From NCBI RefSeq assembly GCF_002858765.1, contig NZ_PJRP01000017.1, positions 57,125 to 118,751 of the forward strand: DNA of 61,627 bases, given 5' to 3'. Of the stretch, positions 17,270 to 26,572 are shown one piece after another (position 1 is the first letter of the stretch; every line of letters begins with the position of its first letter). The notes beneath the pieces were generated by a model that saw only the letters and a program-made list of their open reading frames with translations, was not told where the DNA came from and did not search any database. The DNA comes from Cupriavidus pauculus. Lineage in GTDB: Bacteria > Pseudomonadota > Gammaproteobacteria > Burkholderiales > Burkholderiaceae. The position numbers and the translations under genes are program-made.

Positions 17270-18283
17270 ATGGCGCATCTGCACCACAAGCGCATCACGC
17301 TGGTAACCGTCACCTACGGCGACCGCCTGCACTACTGTGCCGAATTGCTGCGGCGCAGCCTCGGGCACGAAGGCGTGTCGCACGCCATCGTCGTCAGCAA
17401 CAACGCCTGCGCCGATCTGTCACCGCTGGAGGTTGCCTGGGGCAAGCGCGTCACCATCGTGCGGCTCGCCGCGAACACGGGTTCGGCCAACGGTTATGCG
17501 GTGGGCATTGCCCGGGCGCTGGAACGCGATAGCACCGACTACATCTGGCTGATGGACGACGACAACGCGCCATGCGAGGGCGCGCTTGACGTGCTCTGCC
17601 ATCAACTGGACCTGCTCACGCGCAAGCAGGGCCGGCGCCGCGCGGCGGTGCTCGGGTTCCGTCCTGATCACCAGGGCGACATCGCGGCGGGCGTGCCGGT
17701 GGGCCTGGCGATGCCGCCGCGCTCGAGCTACTTCGGCTTTCACGTGGGGCGCATCCCATACAAGATCTGGCGGCGTACGCCGTGGGGCAGGCCACGGTCC
17801 GATGCGATTCCCGATGTGGTGCATCTGCCGTTCGCGCCGTACGGCGGCCTGCTGGGACATCGCGAGATGTACGTAGACCTGGGGCTGCCGGAGCCCGAGC
17901 TGGTGCTGTACGCCGACGATACCGAGTACACGTGGCGGCTGACGGCGCGTGGCGGATGTATCGCGTTGGTCACGGCCGCGCGTCTCGAAGACCTGGAAGG
18001 CTCCTGGAACGTCAAGCGCAACTGGAAGAACCACTTCGAATGCATGTTGCTGAGCGGTTCGGATTTCCGCGCCTACTACAGCAGCCGCAACCAGGCATGG
18101 TTCGACCGCAACCACTGGTCCACATCCGGACTGATGTACCGGCTCAACCGCTTCGTGTTCCTGCGGCTGCTGCGCCTGTATGGCAGACGCCGCAACGCCG
18201 GCGCGCGGCTGCAGCTGCTTGAGCGCGCGATTGCTGATGGCGAGGCCAGCCGGCTGGGTTTCCACGCCGACTACTCGCTGTAG
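17270..18283 (+). CDS. GT2 glycosyltransferase (rhamnosyltransferase-like)
   Basis: A 337-residue GT-A fold glycosyltransferase, family 2. The nucleotide-sugar binding region begins RITLVTVTYGDR; the metal-binding triad is DDD at 96-98 in LMDDDNAP; a later ADDTEYTWRL matches the acceptor/base region of GlfT/rhamnosyltransferase-like members. No membrane segment. It probably adds one sugar of the repeat unit to the lipid carrier on the cytosolic side. Since the locus makes dTDP-rhamnose, a rhamnosyltransferase is plausible, but donor specificity is inference. It follows wzc by 14 bases. Confidence 0.9.
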   Translation: MAHLHHKRITLVTVTYGDRLHYCAELLRRSLGHEGVSHAIVVSNNACADLSPLEVAWGKRVTIVRLAANTGSANGYAVGIARALERDSTDYIWLMDDDNAPCEGALDVLCHQLDLLTRKQGRRRAAVLGFRPDHQGDIAAGVPVGLAMPPRSSYFGFHVGRIPYKIWRRTPWGRPRSDAIPDVVHLPFAPYGGLLGHREMYVDLGLPEPELVLYADDTEYTWRLTARGGCIALVTAARLEDLEGSWNVKRNWKNHFECMLLSGSDFRAYYSSRNQAWFDRNHWSTSGLMYRLNRFVFLRLLRLYGRRRNAGARLQLLERAIADGEASRLGFHADYSL

Positions 18284-18307
18284 CGCCCACTTTTCACGGA
18301 GGCCACC

Positions 18308-19339
18308 ATGCCGGACCCTATTGCATCGCCCGCGCTCACCGTCGTGATTGCCAACTACAACTATGCGCAGTACGTTGCGGGCGCCATTGATTCGGCGCTG
18401 GGACAGTTCACACCCGTGCATGTCATGGTGGTCGACGACGGCTCCACCGATGGCTCTCGCGCGATCATTGAGGGCTATGGCGCGCGCGTGGAAGCCGTGT
18501 TCCAGCGAAACGGCGGGCAGGTAGCCGCGTACAACCATGCGCTCGAACGTGTCCGCACACCGTATGTGCTATTTCTGGATGCCGACGACACGTTGTATCC
18601 CGAAGCCGCTGCCACGGTCCTGGCGACTTTCGATAAGGGCGACCCGGTCAAGGTGCAGTACCGGCTCGACGTCATGACGGCCGATGGCGCGCCCACCGGC
18701 GTCCAGGTGCCGCAGTCGATCCGCGCAGACGGTTGCGGGCGGATGTTGCGAGCCGGATGGCTGTATCCGTCGCCACCCGGCTCGGGCAATGCGTATCGCG
18801 TGGATGCGCTACGCCGCATCTTCCCGGTGCCGGTGGGTGCAGACAACATGCATGGCGCGGATTTCTACGCCATCTACGGCGTGGCGCTGCTGGGCGACGT
18901 CGGTGCGGTCGAGGCGGCGCTGGGCGGCTACCGGGTGCACCGGCCCACGCACGGCGACGCACCGGGCAGCGACCTGTCGCTCGCCAATGCCGAGGACGCG
19001 ATGACCGGCGCCCTGCAGTCGGCACGGCGCTGGCAGATCCTGCGCGGCCTTGCCAAGGATCGGCTCGGCGTCGACCTGCCGCCGGGCGTGCTCGATTTCT
19101 CCGTGGAGAAAGCCCGGTTCGCGCAGCACGTGTATGGCGCGACGTTGGCGCGTCGGTGGCACTGGTTCCAGCATGAATCGGGACGGTATTTCCACACCAT
19201 CGTCGCCAATCCGTTCTGGAGCCTGCGCAAGAAGGTGGCCGTGGGTTGCCTGACCACGCTTTGCCTGTTACCGGTGGGGCCCTTCAGCAACCGTGTGGTG
19301 CGATACATCGCCAACCCGCTCGCGCGGGCCAGCCACTAG
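18308..19339 (+). CDS. GT2 glycosyltransferase
   Basis: A 343-residue family 2 glycosyltransferase. Classical motifs: TVVIANYNYAQY near the N-terminus, VVDDGSTDGS at 41-50, and the DxD equivalent DADD at 91-94. The C-terminal 40 residues contain a hydrophobic or amphipathic stretch (VAVGCLTTLCLLPVGP) that could tether it to the membrane. CGGAGGCC lies upstream of the ATG. Part of the repeat-unit assembly set, between another GT2 and two GT4 genes. Sugar specificity unknown. Confidence 0.92.
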   Translation: MPDPIASPALTVVIANYNYAQYVAGAIDSALGQFTPVHVMVVDDGSTDGSRAIIEGYGARVEAVFQRNGGQVAAYNHALERVRTPYVLFLDADDTLYPEAAATVLATFDKGDPVKVQYRLDVMTADGAPTGVQVPQSIRADGCGRMLRAGWLYPSPPGSGNAYRVDALRRIFPVPVGADNMHGADFYAIYGVALLGDVGAVEAALGGYRVHRPTHGDAPGSDLSLANAEDAMTGALQSARRWQILRGLAKDRLGVDLPPGVLDFSVEKARFAQHVYGATLARRWHWFQHESGRYFHTIVANPFWSLRKKVAVGCLTTLCLLPVGPFSNRVVRYIANPLARASH

Positions 19340-19350
19340 GAGCGCACGCG

Positions 19351-20460
19351 ATGCCAAAGACCATTGCCATCAATGGGCGCTTCCTGGGGCGGCGCGCGAC
19401 CGGTGTCGACCGTTTCGCGCACGAGGTAGTGCGCGCCATCGACCGGCTGGTGGCCGACAACGATCACACCACGGTCGGCCTGTCGTTCGAGCTGCTCGTG
19501 CCGCCAGGCGTGGAAGTGGATCCGGGCGAGTTCCCGCACGTGCATGTGCGTACGGTGGGGCATGCCATCGGGCGCCGTAGCGGGCAGCTTTGGGAGCAGG
19601 TCAGCCTGCCGCTGGCGGCGCGCGGGGCGCTGTTGCTGAACCTGTGCAACGCGGCGCCATTGCTGTATCGGAACCAGGTGACCGTCATGCACGATGCGGC
19701 GCCGGTGCGCGTGCCGCAGGCGTATTCGCGTGCGTTCCGTTCGTGGTATCGCGTCATGGCGCCGTGCGTCGGGCGTGTGGCACGCAGGGTGCTGACCGTA
19801 TCGGAATTTTCGCGCCGGGAAATTGTGGACGCGTATCGCATCCCGGGGCGGAAGATCGGCGTGCTGCCGCTCAGTGGCGATCATATGTTGCGCTTGCCGG
19901 AGGTGTCCGGTATTCGGCGCAAGTACGGGCTGTCGGATCGGCCCTATGTGCTGGCCGTCAGCAGCGCCAGCTATCACAAGAACTTCCGGCTGGTGGTGGA
20001 GGCCGTGAGCATGCTGCATGGCGCCGACTATGACGTGGTGATCGTTGGCGGTTCGGCAAACGTGTTCCGGTCGCTCAACAATGAGGACGCGGCGCCGGTC
20101 ATGCGACTTGGCTATGTCGACGATGCTGACCTGAAGGCGCTGTTCCGCAATGCTGCCTGTTTTGTCTTCCCTTCGTTATATGAAGGCTACGGCTTGCCGC
20201 CCGTGGAGGCCATGACGCTGGGCTGCCCCGTGCTGGCGTCGAACCTGCCCTCGGTGCGCGAGGCGTGTGGCACTGCTGCGCTCTATTTCCGGCCTACCAG
20301 CCCGGCCGAGTTCGGCGAGTTGCTTACGTATGTGATGCGGGACGGCACGTTGCGCGATGCGATGCGGCAGCGCGGCTACGCCCATGTGCAACGGTACTCC
20401 TGGCGCGACACCGCCGCGCGGCTACTTGGCGAGATATCTCCATGCCTTCCACAACGATGA
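19351..20460 (+). CDS. GT4 glycosyltransferase
   Basis: A 369-residue GT-B fold glycosyltransferase, family 4, of the type that opens with INGRFLGRRATGVDRFAHEV (a donor/acceptor loop common in mannosyltransferases). The retaining-enzyme E-x7-E motif is Glu278 and Glu286 in EGYGLPPVE. The start at 19351 is preceded by TAGGAGCGCACGCG; the frame continues upstream into the previous gene but lacks a site there. Its stop overlaps the next gene. Given GDP-mannose synthesis in the operon, a mannosyltransferase is plausible but unproven. Confidence 0.92.
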   Translation: MPKTIAINGRFLGRRATGVDRFAHEVVRAIDRLVADNDHTTVGLSFELLVPPGVEVDPGEFPHVHVRTVGHAIGRRSGQLWEQVSLPLAARGALLLNLCNAAPLLYRNQVTVMHDAAPVRVPQAYSRAFRSWYRVMAPCVGRVARRVLTVSEFSRREIVDAYRIPGRKIGVLPLSGDHMLRLPEVSGIRRKYGLSDRPYVLAVSSASYHKNFRLVVEAVSMLHGADYDVVIVGGSANVFRSLNNEDAAPVMRLGYVDDADLKALFRNAACFVFPSLYEGYGLPPVEAMTLGCPVLASNLPSVREACGTAALYFRPTSPAEFGELLTYVMRDGTLRDAMRQRGYAHVQRYSWRDTAARLLGEISPCLPQR

Positions 20461-21686
20461 ACCCACGACACGACACCGATGACGCCGCCTTCGGCAAGGT
20501 CGCCGTCGTCCACGAATGGCTCGCCACGTATGCCGGTTCCGAACGGGTACTTGAACAGATCCTGAAGATATGGCCCCAGGCCGACCTGTTCAGCGTGGTC
20601 GACTTCTTTCCGGATGCACAACGTGGGGTGCTGCAGGGCAAGCATGCGACGACCACCTTTATCCAGAAGCTGCCCCGCGCCCGCAAGTCGTTCCGGTCGT
20701 ACCTGCCGCTGATGCCATTGGCCGTGGAGCAACTGGACCTGTCCGCCTACGACCTCGTGATCTCGTCGAGCCACGCTGTTGCCAAGGGGGTGATCACCGG
20801 GCCGGGGCAGTTGCATGTCAGCTATGTCCATTCCCCGATCCGCTATGCATGGGACTTGCAGCATCAATACCTGAGCGAGTCGAAGCTGACGCGCGGCCTG
20901 AAAAGCTGGCTGGCGCGGGCAATCCTGCACTACATGCGGATGTGGGACCATCGCACCGCGCATGGCGTGGACGTGTTCGTCGCCAACTCCGCCTATGTGG
21001 GGCGGCGCATCCGTAAGGTCTATGGGCGCGATGCGGCCGTGATATATCCGCCCGTCGATATCGACCAGTTCAGTCTTTGCGAGCAGCGCGAGGACTTCTT
21101 CCTGACCGCATCGCGGCTGGTGCCCTACAAGCGGGTGAGCCTGATCGTCGAGGCATTCGCGGCGATGCCGGACAAGCAACTGGTGGTGATCGGCGACGGC
21201 CCGGACCTGGAGCGCATCCGCGAAATGGCGACCCCTAACGTTCGCATCCTGGGATACCAGCCTGCCGATGTGTTGGTGGCGCACATGCAGCGCGCAAAGG
21301 CCTTTGTGTTTGCGGCGGAAGAGGATTTCGGGATCGTCGCCGTGGAGGCCCAGGCCTGCGGGACGCCGGTGATTGCGCTGGGACAGGGCGGGGCCCGCGA
21401 GACGGTGATCGACAGCCGTGATCGCGATTTGCGCACCGGCGTGTTCTTTCCGCGCCAGACCGTCGAGGATATCGTTCGCGCGGTATGCCGGTTTGAAGAA
21501 AGCGGACCATTCCTGCCAGCGGCATGCCGCCGCAATGCGCTGCAGTTCTCGCCCGAGAGGTTTCGGCGGGAATTCCGGGCGCTGGTGCATGCGGCCATGA
21601 TGCGGGATGCAGTCGCCGCGCCGCCTGCGGTACCTTCGGCACCGGGACTGCCGGTGGCCGAACCGCTGGTGGTGGCCTCGAACTGA
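20442..21686 (+). CDS. GT4 glycosyltransferase (WbaZ-like)
   Basis: A 414-residue GT-B glycosyltransferase, family 4, with the WbaZ/mannosyltransferase-like opening VAVVHEWLATYAGSERVLEQI. Other marks are SYVHSPIRYAWDL, VANSAYVGRRIRKVYGR, the ASRLVPYKR phosphate-binding region, and E-x7-E as Glu294/Glu302 in EDFGIVAVE. Two starts are possible: 20442, and 20457, which makes an ATGA overlap with the previous stop. The C-terminal 30 residues are a Pro/Ala-rich tail. Acts in the cytosol on the lipid-linked repeat unit; specificity is inferred only from family. Confidence 0.92.
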   Translation: MPSTTMNPRHDTDDAAFGKVAVVHEWLATYAGSERVLEQILKIWPQADLFSVVDFFPDAQRGVLQGKHATTTFIQKLPRARKSFRSYLPLMPLAVEQLDLSAYDLVISSSHAVAKGVITGPGQLHVSYVHSPIRYAWDLQHQYLSESKLTRGLKSWLARAILHYMRMWDHRTAHGVDVFVANSAYVGRRIRKVYGRDAAVIYPPVDIDQFSLCEQREDFFLTASRLVPYKRVSLIVEAFAAMPDKQLVVIGDGPDLERIREMATPNVRILGYQPADVLVAHMQRAKAFVFAAEEDFGIVAVEAQACGTPVIALGQGGARETVIDSRDRDLRTGVFFPRQTVEDIVRAVCRFEESGPFLPAACRRNALQFSPERFRREFRALVHAAMMRDAVAAPPAVPSAPGLPVAEPLVVASN

Positions 21687-21694
21687 GCGCGCCG

Positions 21695-22996
21695 ATGACG
21701 ATGCCTGGCGCCTGTAACGCGTACGACGGCTACTGGTGGGACGATCCCGCGCGGCTGCTCCTGTGCTTTATCCTGCCACTGTATGGGCTTGTGTCGGTGG
21801 AACTGCTGGGCGACCAGAAGTCCATCGACCATATCTACTTCAGCGGCACCTATGCGATGGCCGGCGCGCTGTTCCTGCTTGCGATTGCGGCGGGTGCGCT
21901 CGGAGAGCGTGTGCTGGCCCCGCGCGACGTCGACGCGCCGGTGGTGCTGTCTGCGCCGGTGCTCGATGCGCTGTTCTGGCTGGCCTGCATCGGCTACGTG
22001 GTGATGATGGGCGGCGTGATCGCCCGGCCGGCGATGCTGCTTTCGTATTTGAACGGGGCTGCCAGTACCTACGACGTGCTGGAACTGAAAGGGCGCGTGG
22101 TGGGCATCAGCACGCTGACCCAGGCTTCGGTGGCCTACGTGCCTCTGTACTTCGTCATCTTCCGCACCGCGCCTCGCGGTCTGAACCGCTACCAGGCCTA
22201 CCTGGGCGTGCTGTTTGTGCTGACGTTATTGCGCAGCTTCATTTTTGCCGAGCGGCTGGCGCTGGTGGAAGTGGTGTTGCCCTGGGCCCTGATGATGGCG
22301 CGCTTCCGCTTGCGGCCGCCGCGCGGGTCGCTGCGCGCGGCGCTGCTGGCACTCGGGCCGTTTGCCGCCATCCCGCCGCTGATCGGATTCTTCATCGCGA
22401 ACGAATACAACCGGTCGTGGGAAACGTACTACGTCAACATCTACGACAACATCTTCGACTTCGCGCTGGAACGGCTGGGTCTGTACTACTCGACGGCCAT
22501 CAACAACGGTTCGGGCTTGCTGACGATCATGGGATGGGGCACCGGGGCGCCGACGTTCACCTTCGACTGGCTGATCCGGTTTCCGATCATCGGCGAGAGC
22601 TTCCGTCCGCTGGTCGGCGCGGACGATGGATACAGCATGTTCCTCAACACCTTCGGTGATCCGGAGTTCAACAACCCGTCGGGCATCTTCGTGCATTTCT
22701 ACGAGTGGGGCGGGTTCGCGCTGCTGGAAGCCGCGCTGATGGGGTGGCTGCTGGGGCGCAGCTACGCGGGATGGCGCGCCGGCCACGGATTTTGGTGCTG
22801 TGCCCATGCTGTACTGCTGGTGTCGCTGATGGAGATTTTGCGCGTGCCGAACCTGTTCAGCGGCCGCAACTTCGTGCCGTTGGCGCTGCTGTGGCTGGTG
22901 TTCCGGTGCCTGGGGCGGCCGGCTGCCAGCGCGGCACCTGCGGGCGTGCGCTCGCTTTACGGCCGCTCGAACCTGCCGACCGCCGGTCCACGCTGA
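21695..22996 (+). CDS. wzy: Wzy-type polysaccharide polymerase (membrane)
   Basis: A 434-residue polytopic membrane protein with about ten hydrophobic segments (for example LLLCFILPLYGLVSVELL, ALFLLAIAAGAL, YVVMMGGVIA, LALLPF-like regions) and a large hydrophilic loop around residues 245-330 (NEYNRSWETYYVNIYD through DDGYSMFLNTFGDPEFNNPSG). This layout, and the position between the glycosyltransferases and the flippase, fit a Wzy oligosaccharide repeat-unit polymerase. Sequence conservation in this family is very low, so the call depends on topology and context. The start at 21695 follows the previous stop by 8 bases; ATG at 21701 is an alternative. Confidence 0.8.
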   Translation: MTMPGACNAYDGYWWDDPARLLLCFILPLYGLVSVELLGDQKSIDHIYFSGTYAMAGALFLLAIAAGALGERVLAPRDVDAPVVLSAPVLDALFWLACIGYVVMMGGVIARPAMLLSYLNGAASTYDVLELKGRVVGISTLTQASVAYVPLYFVIFRTAPRGLNRYQAYLGVLFVLTLLRSFIFAERLALVEVVLPWALMMARFRLRPPRGSLRAALLALGPFAAIPPLIGFFIANEYNRSWETYYVNIYDNIFDFALERLGLYYSTAINNGSGLLTIMGWGTGAPTFTFDWLIRFPIIGESFRPLVGADDGYSMFLNTFGDPEFNNPSGIFVHFYEWGGFALLEAALMGWLLGRSYAGWRAGHGFWCCAHAVLLVSLMEILRVPNLFSGRNFVPLALLWLVFRCLGRPAASAAPAGVRSLYGRSNLPTAGPR

Positions 22997-23014
22997 ACCC
23001 AAAGCCCACGCTCG

Positions 23015-24307
23015 ATGCCGCCATCCATACGCTCCACTGCCACCTATCTGCTGCTGATCCAGGGCGGCAACTACCTGTTTCCCTTGATGCTGTTGCCGTT
23101 TCTCGGTCACAAGCTCGGCGTGCGCGAGTTCGGTGTGCTGGCCTACTGCCAAGCGCTGGCGCAGTACCTGATCCTGCTGACCGACTACGGCCACAATCTG
23201 TCGGCGACACGGCTGGTATCGCTCAGGCGCGATGATCCCGCCGCTGTCGCGGCGGTGTTTTCGGCCACGATGGCGACCAAGCTGCTGCTCACGCTGGGCG
23301 CAGCGTTGCTGCTGGCTGGCGCGTTGTGGTGGGCGCCGGACCTGCGCGAACATCGGGCTATCCTAGCCGCGGCGTTCGTGGGCGTGGTGGCCAACGCCGT
23401 GACGCCGATCTGGCTCTACCAGGGCCTGGAACGGATGAGGGTGCTGGTATTGCCGAATTTCGCGTCCAAGGCCATCAGTCTGGCCTGCGTGGTGGCATGG
23501 GTGAGATCGCCCGGCGACGCTGCACTGGCCGCGCTGGGCATCAGCGTCGGCACGCTGATCCTGGCCGTCGCGGCGCTTTGGGGCGTATGGCACAGGCGAC
23601 TGGCGACGCTGGTCAGGGTCCCGGCGGAAGCGGCCATGGCCTCGTTGCGCGAGGGATTTCCGATGTTCCTGTCGCTGGTGCTGGTCAGCTTCTACGTGAA
23701 CTTCAACGCGATTCTGCTGAACCATTTCCACGGTCCGGTAGCGGTGGGGCAGTTCTCGATGGCCGACAAGATCCGCATTGCCGGGCAGACGATCTTTACG
23801 GTCATCGGCACGGCGTTCTATCCGCGCATCAGTCAATACAACGTCACCGATCCGCCGGCGGCGCGTGCGCTGATGCGTCGCGCGATGGTAGTTGTCTTTG
23901 CCTGTTCGGGCGTGATGTTCGTCGCGGTGGAGCTGTTTGCCGGCGTCGGCATCCGCATGTGGCTGGGTGAGCCGTTCCACGACACCATCCTACTGCTGCG
24001 GCTGGAGGGCGTGCTGCTGCCACTGACTAGCGTGGCATTCATCTTCGGAAATCTCGGCCTGATGGCGTCCGGGCGGCACCGCGCCGTGCGAAATATCTAT
24101 GCCACCGTGACAGTCATGCACCTGATTTACGCGGTGCCTTTCGTGATGTACATGGGCGCCAGGGGCACGGTGATATCGGTGTTGATCACCGAGGCCGCTG
24201 GCGCCATCGCCTTCTATCTTTGCTACCGGCGCGAGACCACGGCTGGCGCCCCGGCGCCCACGCCGGTTGCACAGGAATCCCCCACTGCCAAGGAGATGCA
24301 AGCATGA
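23015..24307 (+). CDS. wzx: Wzx-type polysaccharide flippase
   Basis: A 430-residue member of the MOP/PST exporter superfamily that flips undecaprenyl-linked repeat units across the inner membrane. It has 12 predicted hydrophobic segments and the typical N-terminus YLLLIQGGNYLFPLMLLPFLG then LGVREFGVLAYCQA. IWLYQGLERM at mid-protein and YPRISQYN in the second half match O-antigen translocases. Its last codon region overlaps the rfbA start by 4 bases (ATGA). The short Ala/Pro-rich C-terminal tail is cytosolic. Confidence 0.93.
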   Translation: MPPSIRSTATYLLLIQGGNYLFPLMLLPFLGHKLGVREFGVLAYCQALAQYLILLTDYGHNLSATRLVSLRRDDPAAVAAVFSATMATKLLLTLGAALLLAGALWWAPDLREHRAILAAAFVGVVANAVTPIWLYQGLERMRVLVLPNFASKAISLACVVAWVRSPGDAALAALGISVGTLILAVAALWGVWHRRLATLVRVPAEAAMASLREGFPMFLSLVLVSFYVNFNAILLNHFHGPVAVGQFSMADKIRIAGQTIFTVIGTAFYPRISQYNVTDPPAARALMRRAMVVVFACSGVMFVAVELFAGVGIRMWLGEPFHDTILLLRLEGVLLPLTSVAFIFGNLGLMASGRHRAVRNIYATVTVMHLIYAVPFVMYMGARGTVISVLITEAAGAIAFYLCYRRETTAGAPAPTPVAQESPTAKEMQA

Positions 24308-25191
24308 CGCGCAAAGGCATCATTCTCGCCGGAGGCTCCGGCACGCGGCTCTATCCCGTCACGCACTGCGTCTCCAAGCAGCTGCTGCCGGTCTATGACA
24401 AGCCCATGATCTACTACCCGCTCTCCACGCTGATGGTGGCCGGCATCCGCGATGTGCTGGTCATTTCGACGCCGCAGGACACTCCACGTTTTTCGGCCTT
24501 GCTCGGCGATGGCCGGCAGTGGGGGCTGAACCTGCAGTACGCGGAGCAGCCGTCGCCGGACGGCCTGGCACAGGCGTTCATCATCGGCCGTGACTTCGTG
24601 GGGCGCGATCCGTCGACGCTGATCCTGGGCGACAACATCTACTATGGGCATGACCTGGCCCGCATGCTGGCCCGCTCCAGCCGTCGCGAGGACGGCGCCA
24701 CCGTGTTCGCGTATCACGTGGACGATCCCGAGCGCTATGGCGTGGTGGAATTCGATGAAGACTTTCGTGCGCTGTCCATCGAGGAAAAGCCGGTGCAGCC
24801 CCGATCGAACTATGCTGTGACGGGGCTTTACTTCTATGACAACCGCGTTTGCGATATTGCCGCCGACATTCGGCCGTCGGCACGTGGCGAACTGGAAATC
24901 ACCGAAGTCAACGCCCGCTACCTGGATGCCGGCAAGCTGGCCGTCGACATCATGGGGCGCGGCTTCGCGTGGTTCGATACCGGTACGCACGATTCGCTGA
25001 TCGACGCCGCGCAGATGGTGGCGACCCTGCAGAAGCGGCAGGGCCTGATGGTGGCGTGTCCCGAGGAAATCGCCTACCGACGTCGCTGGATCGACGAGGA
25101 GCAGGTAGCGCGATTGGCAGCGCCGCTTGGCAAGAGCCACTACGGCAAGTACCTGCAGCGGCTGCTGGCAGAATCGCCGCGCGTCAGGTGA
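24304..25191 (+). CDS. rfbA: Glucose-1-phosphate thymidylyltransferase
   Basis: A 295-residue enzyme making dTDP-glucose, the first step of dTDP-L-rhamnose synthesis. Visible motifs: KGIILAGGSGTRLYPVT with the nucleotide loop at 10-16, SKQLLPVYDKPMIYYPL, LGDNIYYG and IEEKP. The start at 24304 makes ATGA with the wzx stop and has AAGGAGATGCAAGC upstream; the frame open from 24220 is rejected. It is the last gene of the plus-strand operon, separate from rfbBDC at 6.6-9.1 kb. Confidence 0.96.
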   Translation: MTRKGIILAGGSGTRLYPVTHCVSKQLLPVYDKPMIYYPLSTLMVAGIRDVLVISTPQDTPRFSALLGDGRQWGLNLQYAEQPSPDGLAQAFIIGRDFVGRDPSTLILGDNIYYGHDLARMLARSSRREDGATVFAYHVDDPERYGVVEFDEDFRALSIEEKPVQPRSNYAVTGLYFYDNRVCDIAADIRPSARGELEITEVNARYLDAGKLAVDIMGRGFAWFDTGTHDSLIDAAQMVATLQKRQGLMVACPEEIAYRRRWIDEEQVARLAAPLGKSHYGKYLQRLLAESPRVR

Positions 25192-25227
25192 GCCGGGATG
25201 GGGAGCCAGTGTCGCAACGGTGTGCGT

Positions 25228-25251
25228 TGCCAGGCCCGCAGGGGCTTGGCA
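25228..25251 (+). terminator. Imperfect hairpin after rfbA
   Basis: TGCCAGGCCC and GGGGCTTGGCA form an imperfect 10-bp stem around GCA between the convergent rfbA and beta-helix genes. No U-tract on either strand; moderate-to-weak candidate for the end of the operon. Confidence 0.4.
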
Positions 25252-25255
25252 GGGA

Positions 25256-26524
25256 TTACCGCGCGCGCCGCAGATAAGTCCGTACTTGAGGGAGGCGGCT
25301 CGCGTCCGCGCCGGCGGCCTGGATCGATCCCGCGCCGGAGCATCCAGACGGTGGCGGCAGGGGTGCGCCATCGAGCGTATTGGTGCCGCAGGTGAACTGG
25401 TCCGCCGTGCAATTGCGATACTGCAGCGCGATGGCCGCGCCGCCGATGGCCGCGAAGCGGTTGTTGCTGATGTCGGCCTGGCAGATATTGCCCTGCGCGC
25501 GATAGCCGTCAAAGCGCGTGCGCGAGACCTGATTGCCGGTTACCTGCACGCGTGTCACGCTGCCGCTGCCGGTATTGATATCGATGGCTGCATGTCCCGT
25601 TGCCATGCGGTTGTTGCCGGGCTCCGTGGCGTTCTGGTCGTCGGCTATCATATTGCTTGCGATCAGCACGTTGGTGGTGTCGGCGGTGCGATAGCCGTCT
25701 TCCTGCGCGACCATTACGGCGGCGGCTTTCTGCACGCCCTGGATCCAATTTCCGGCAACTGTGACATCGGCACCTCCGACGACTGCCACGCCGCGTCCCC
25801 AGGCATTGCCAGCCAGGTAATTGCTTGTGACATAGATGTTCCGGGTCTGCGCGTTGTCGCGCTGGTAGCTGACGATGCCCACCATGTCGTCGCCGGTGGC
25901 GGTGACGGACGAATTCTGCACGAGCACGTCCTGCGAGCCTCCTGTGATGTGGATGCCATCGGCCAGCGTGCCACTGATCTTGTCGCCAACAAGGGCGATG
26001 TCAACCCCGCGCGACACGAAGATGCCGGCGCTGGCGCCGCCTTCGATGGTCACATCCAGCACCTGTATGCCCGTGCCATCGACAATCACCTTGGCCGACG
26101 TGGCGGATTCGAGCCGCTGCGTGCCTGTTCCCTTGAGCGTCACGCCCACCAGCGTCGAATTCGCCCCGGTGATCTGGATGGCCTGCTGGTCCGGATTCAA
26201 GGCAATCAGCGTGGCGTCGTAGCCGGAAACCGCGACCTGTTCGCGGCGCACCGCCAGCACCCGGCCGACCATATAGCTGCCGGGCGCGAGCACGAGCCGT
26301 TGTCCCGGTTGGAGGTTGTCGAGCGCGGCCTGCAGGACATCAGCCTGGTCGATGCCGCTGGCGCCTGGCTGCACGATGACATCGGCTGGCGCGCCAGTCG
26401 CCGGGGATACCGGCACCGGCATTTGTGGCCAATGCGCTAGCAGGGCGATCCCGCCGGCGACTCCGGCAACGATCGCGGCGGCAATGCCCAGCCGGCGGCG
26501 CATGGGGCGGTTGCCGGGTTTCAT
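25256..26524 (-). CDS. Membrane-anchored right-handed beta-helix protein
   Basis: A 422-residue protein with a basic N-terminus and one hydrophobic segment (about residues 12-31), then a Pro-rich linker and a long domain of short beta-rich repeats: IQVLDVTIEGGASAGIF, GIHITGGSQDVLVQNSSV, VTVAGNWIQGVQ, VQVTGNQVSRTRFDGYRAQG, ADISNNRFAAIGG. These are parallel beta-helix (PbH1/pectate-lyase-like, NosD-like) coils. Several Cys near the C-terminus (CTADQFTCG) could form disulfides in the periplasm. It converges on the polysaccharide operon and may be a polysaccharide epimerase, lyase or binding protein; no catalytic residues are identifiable. The start at 26524 has AGGTGG upstream; 26503 is an alternative. 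Confidence 0.85.
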   Translation of the reverse strand: MKPGNRPMRRRLGIAAAIVAGVAGGIALLAHWPQMPVPVSPATGAPADVIVQPGASGIDQADVLQAALDNLQPGQRLVLAPGSYMVGRVLAVRREQVAVSGYDATLIALNPDQQAIQITGANSTLVGVTLKGTGTQRLESATSAKVIVDGTGIQVLDVTIEGGASAGIFVSRGVDIALVGDKISGTLADGIHITGGSQDVLVQNSSVTATGDDMVGIVSYQRDNAQTRNIYVTSNYLAGNAWGRGVAVVGGADVTVAGNWIQGVQKAAAVMVAQEDGYRTADTTNVLIASNMIADDQNATEPGNNRMATGHAAIDINTGSGSVTRVQVTGNQVSRTRFDGYRAQGNICQADISNNRFAAIGGAAIALQYRNCTADQFTCGTNTLDGAPLPPPSGCSGAGSIQAAGADASRLPQVRTYLRRAR

Positions 26525-26572
26525 CTGCGGCCACCTGGCATCGCCGCTACTGCTTGGGTGACCGCTTCGCAA

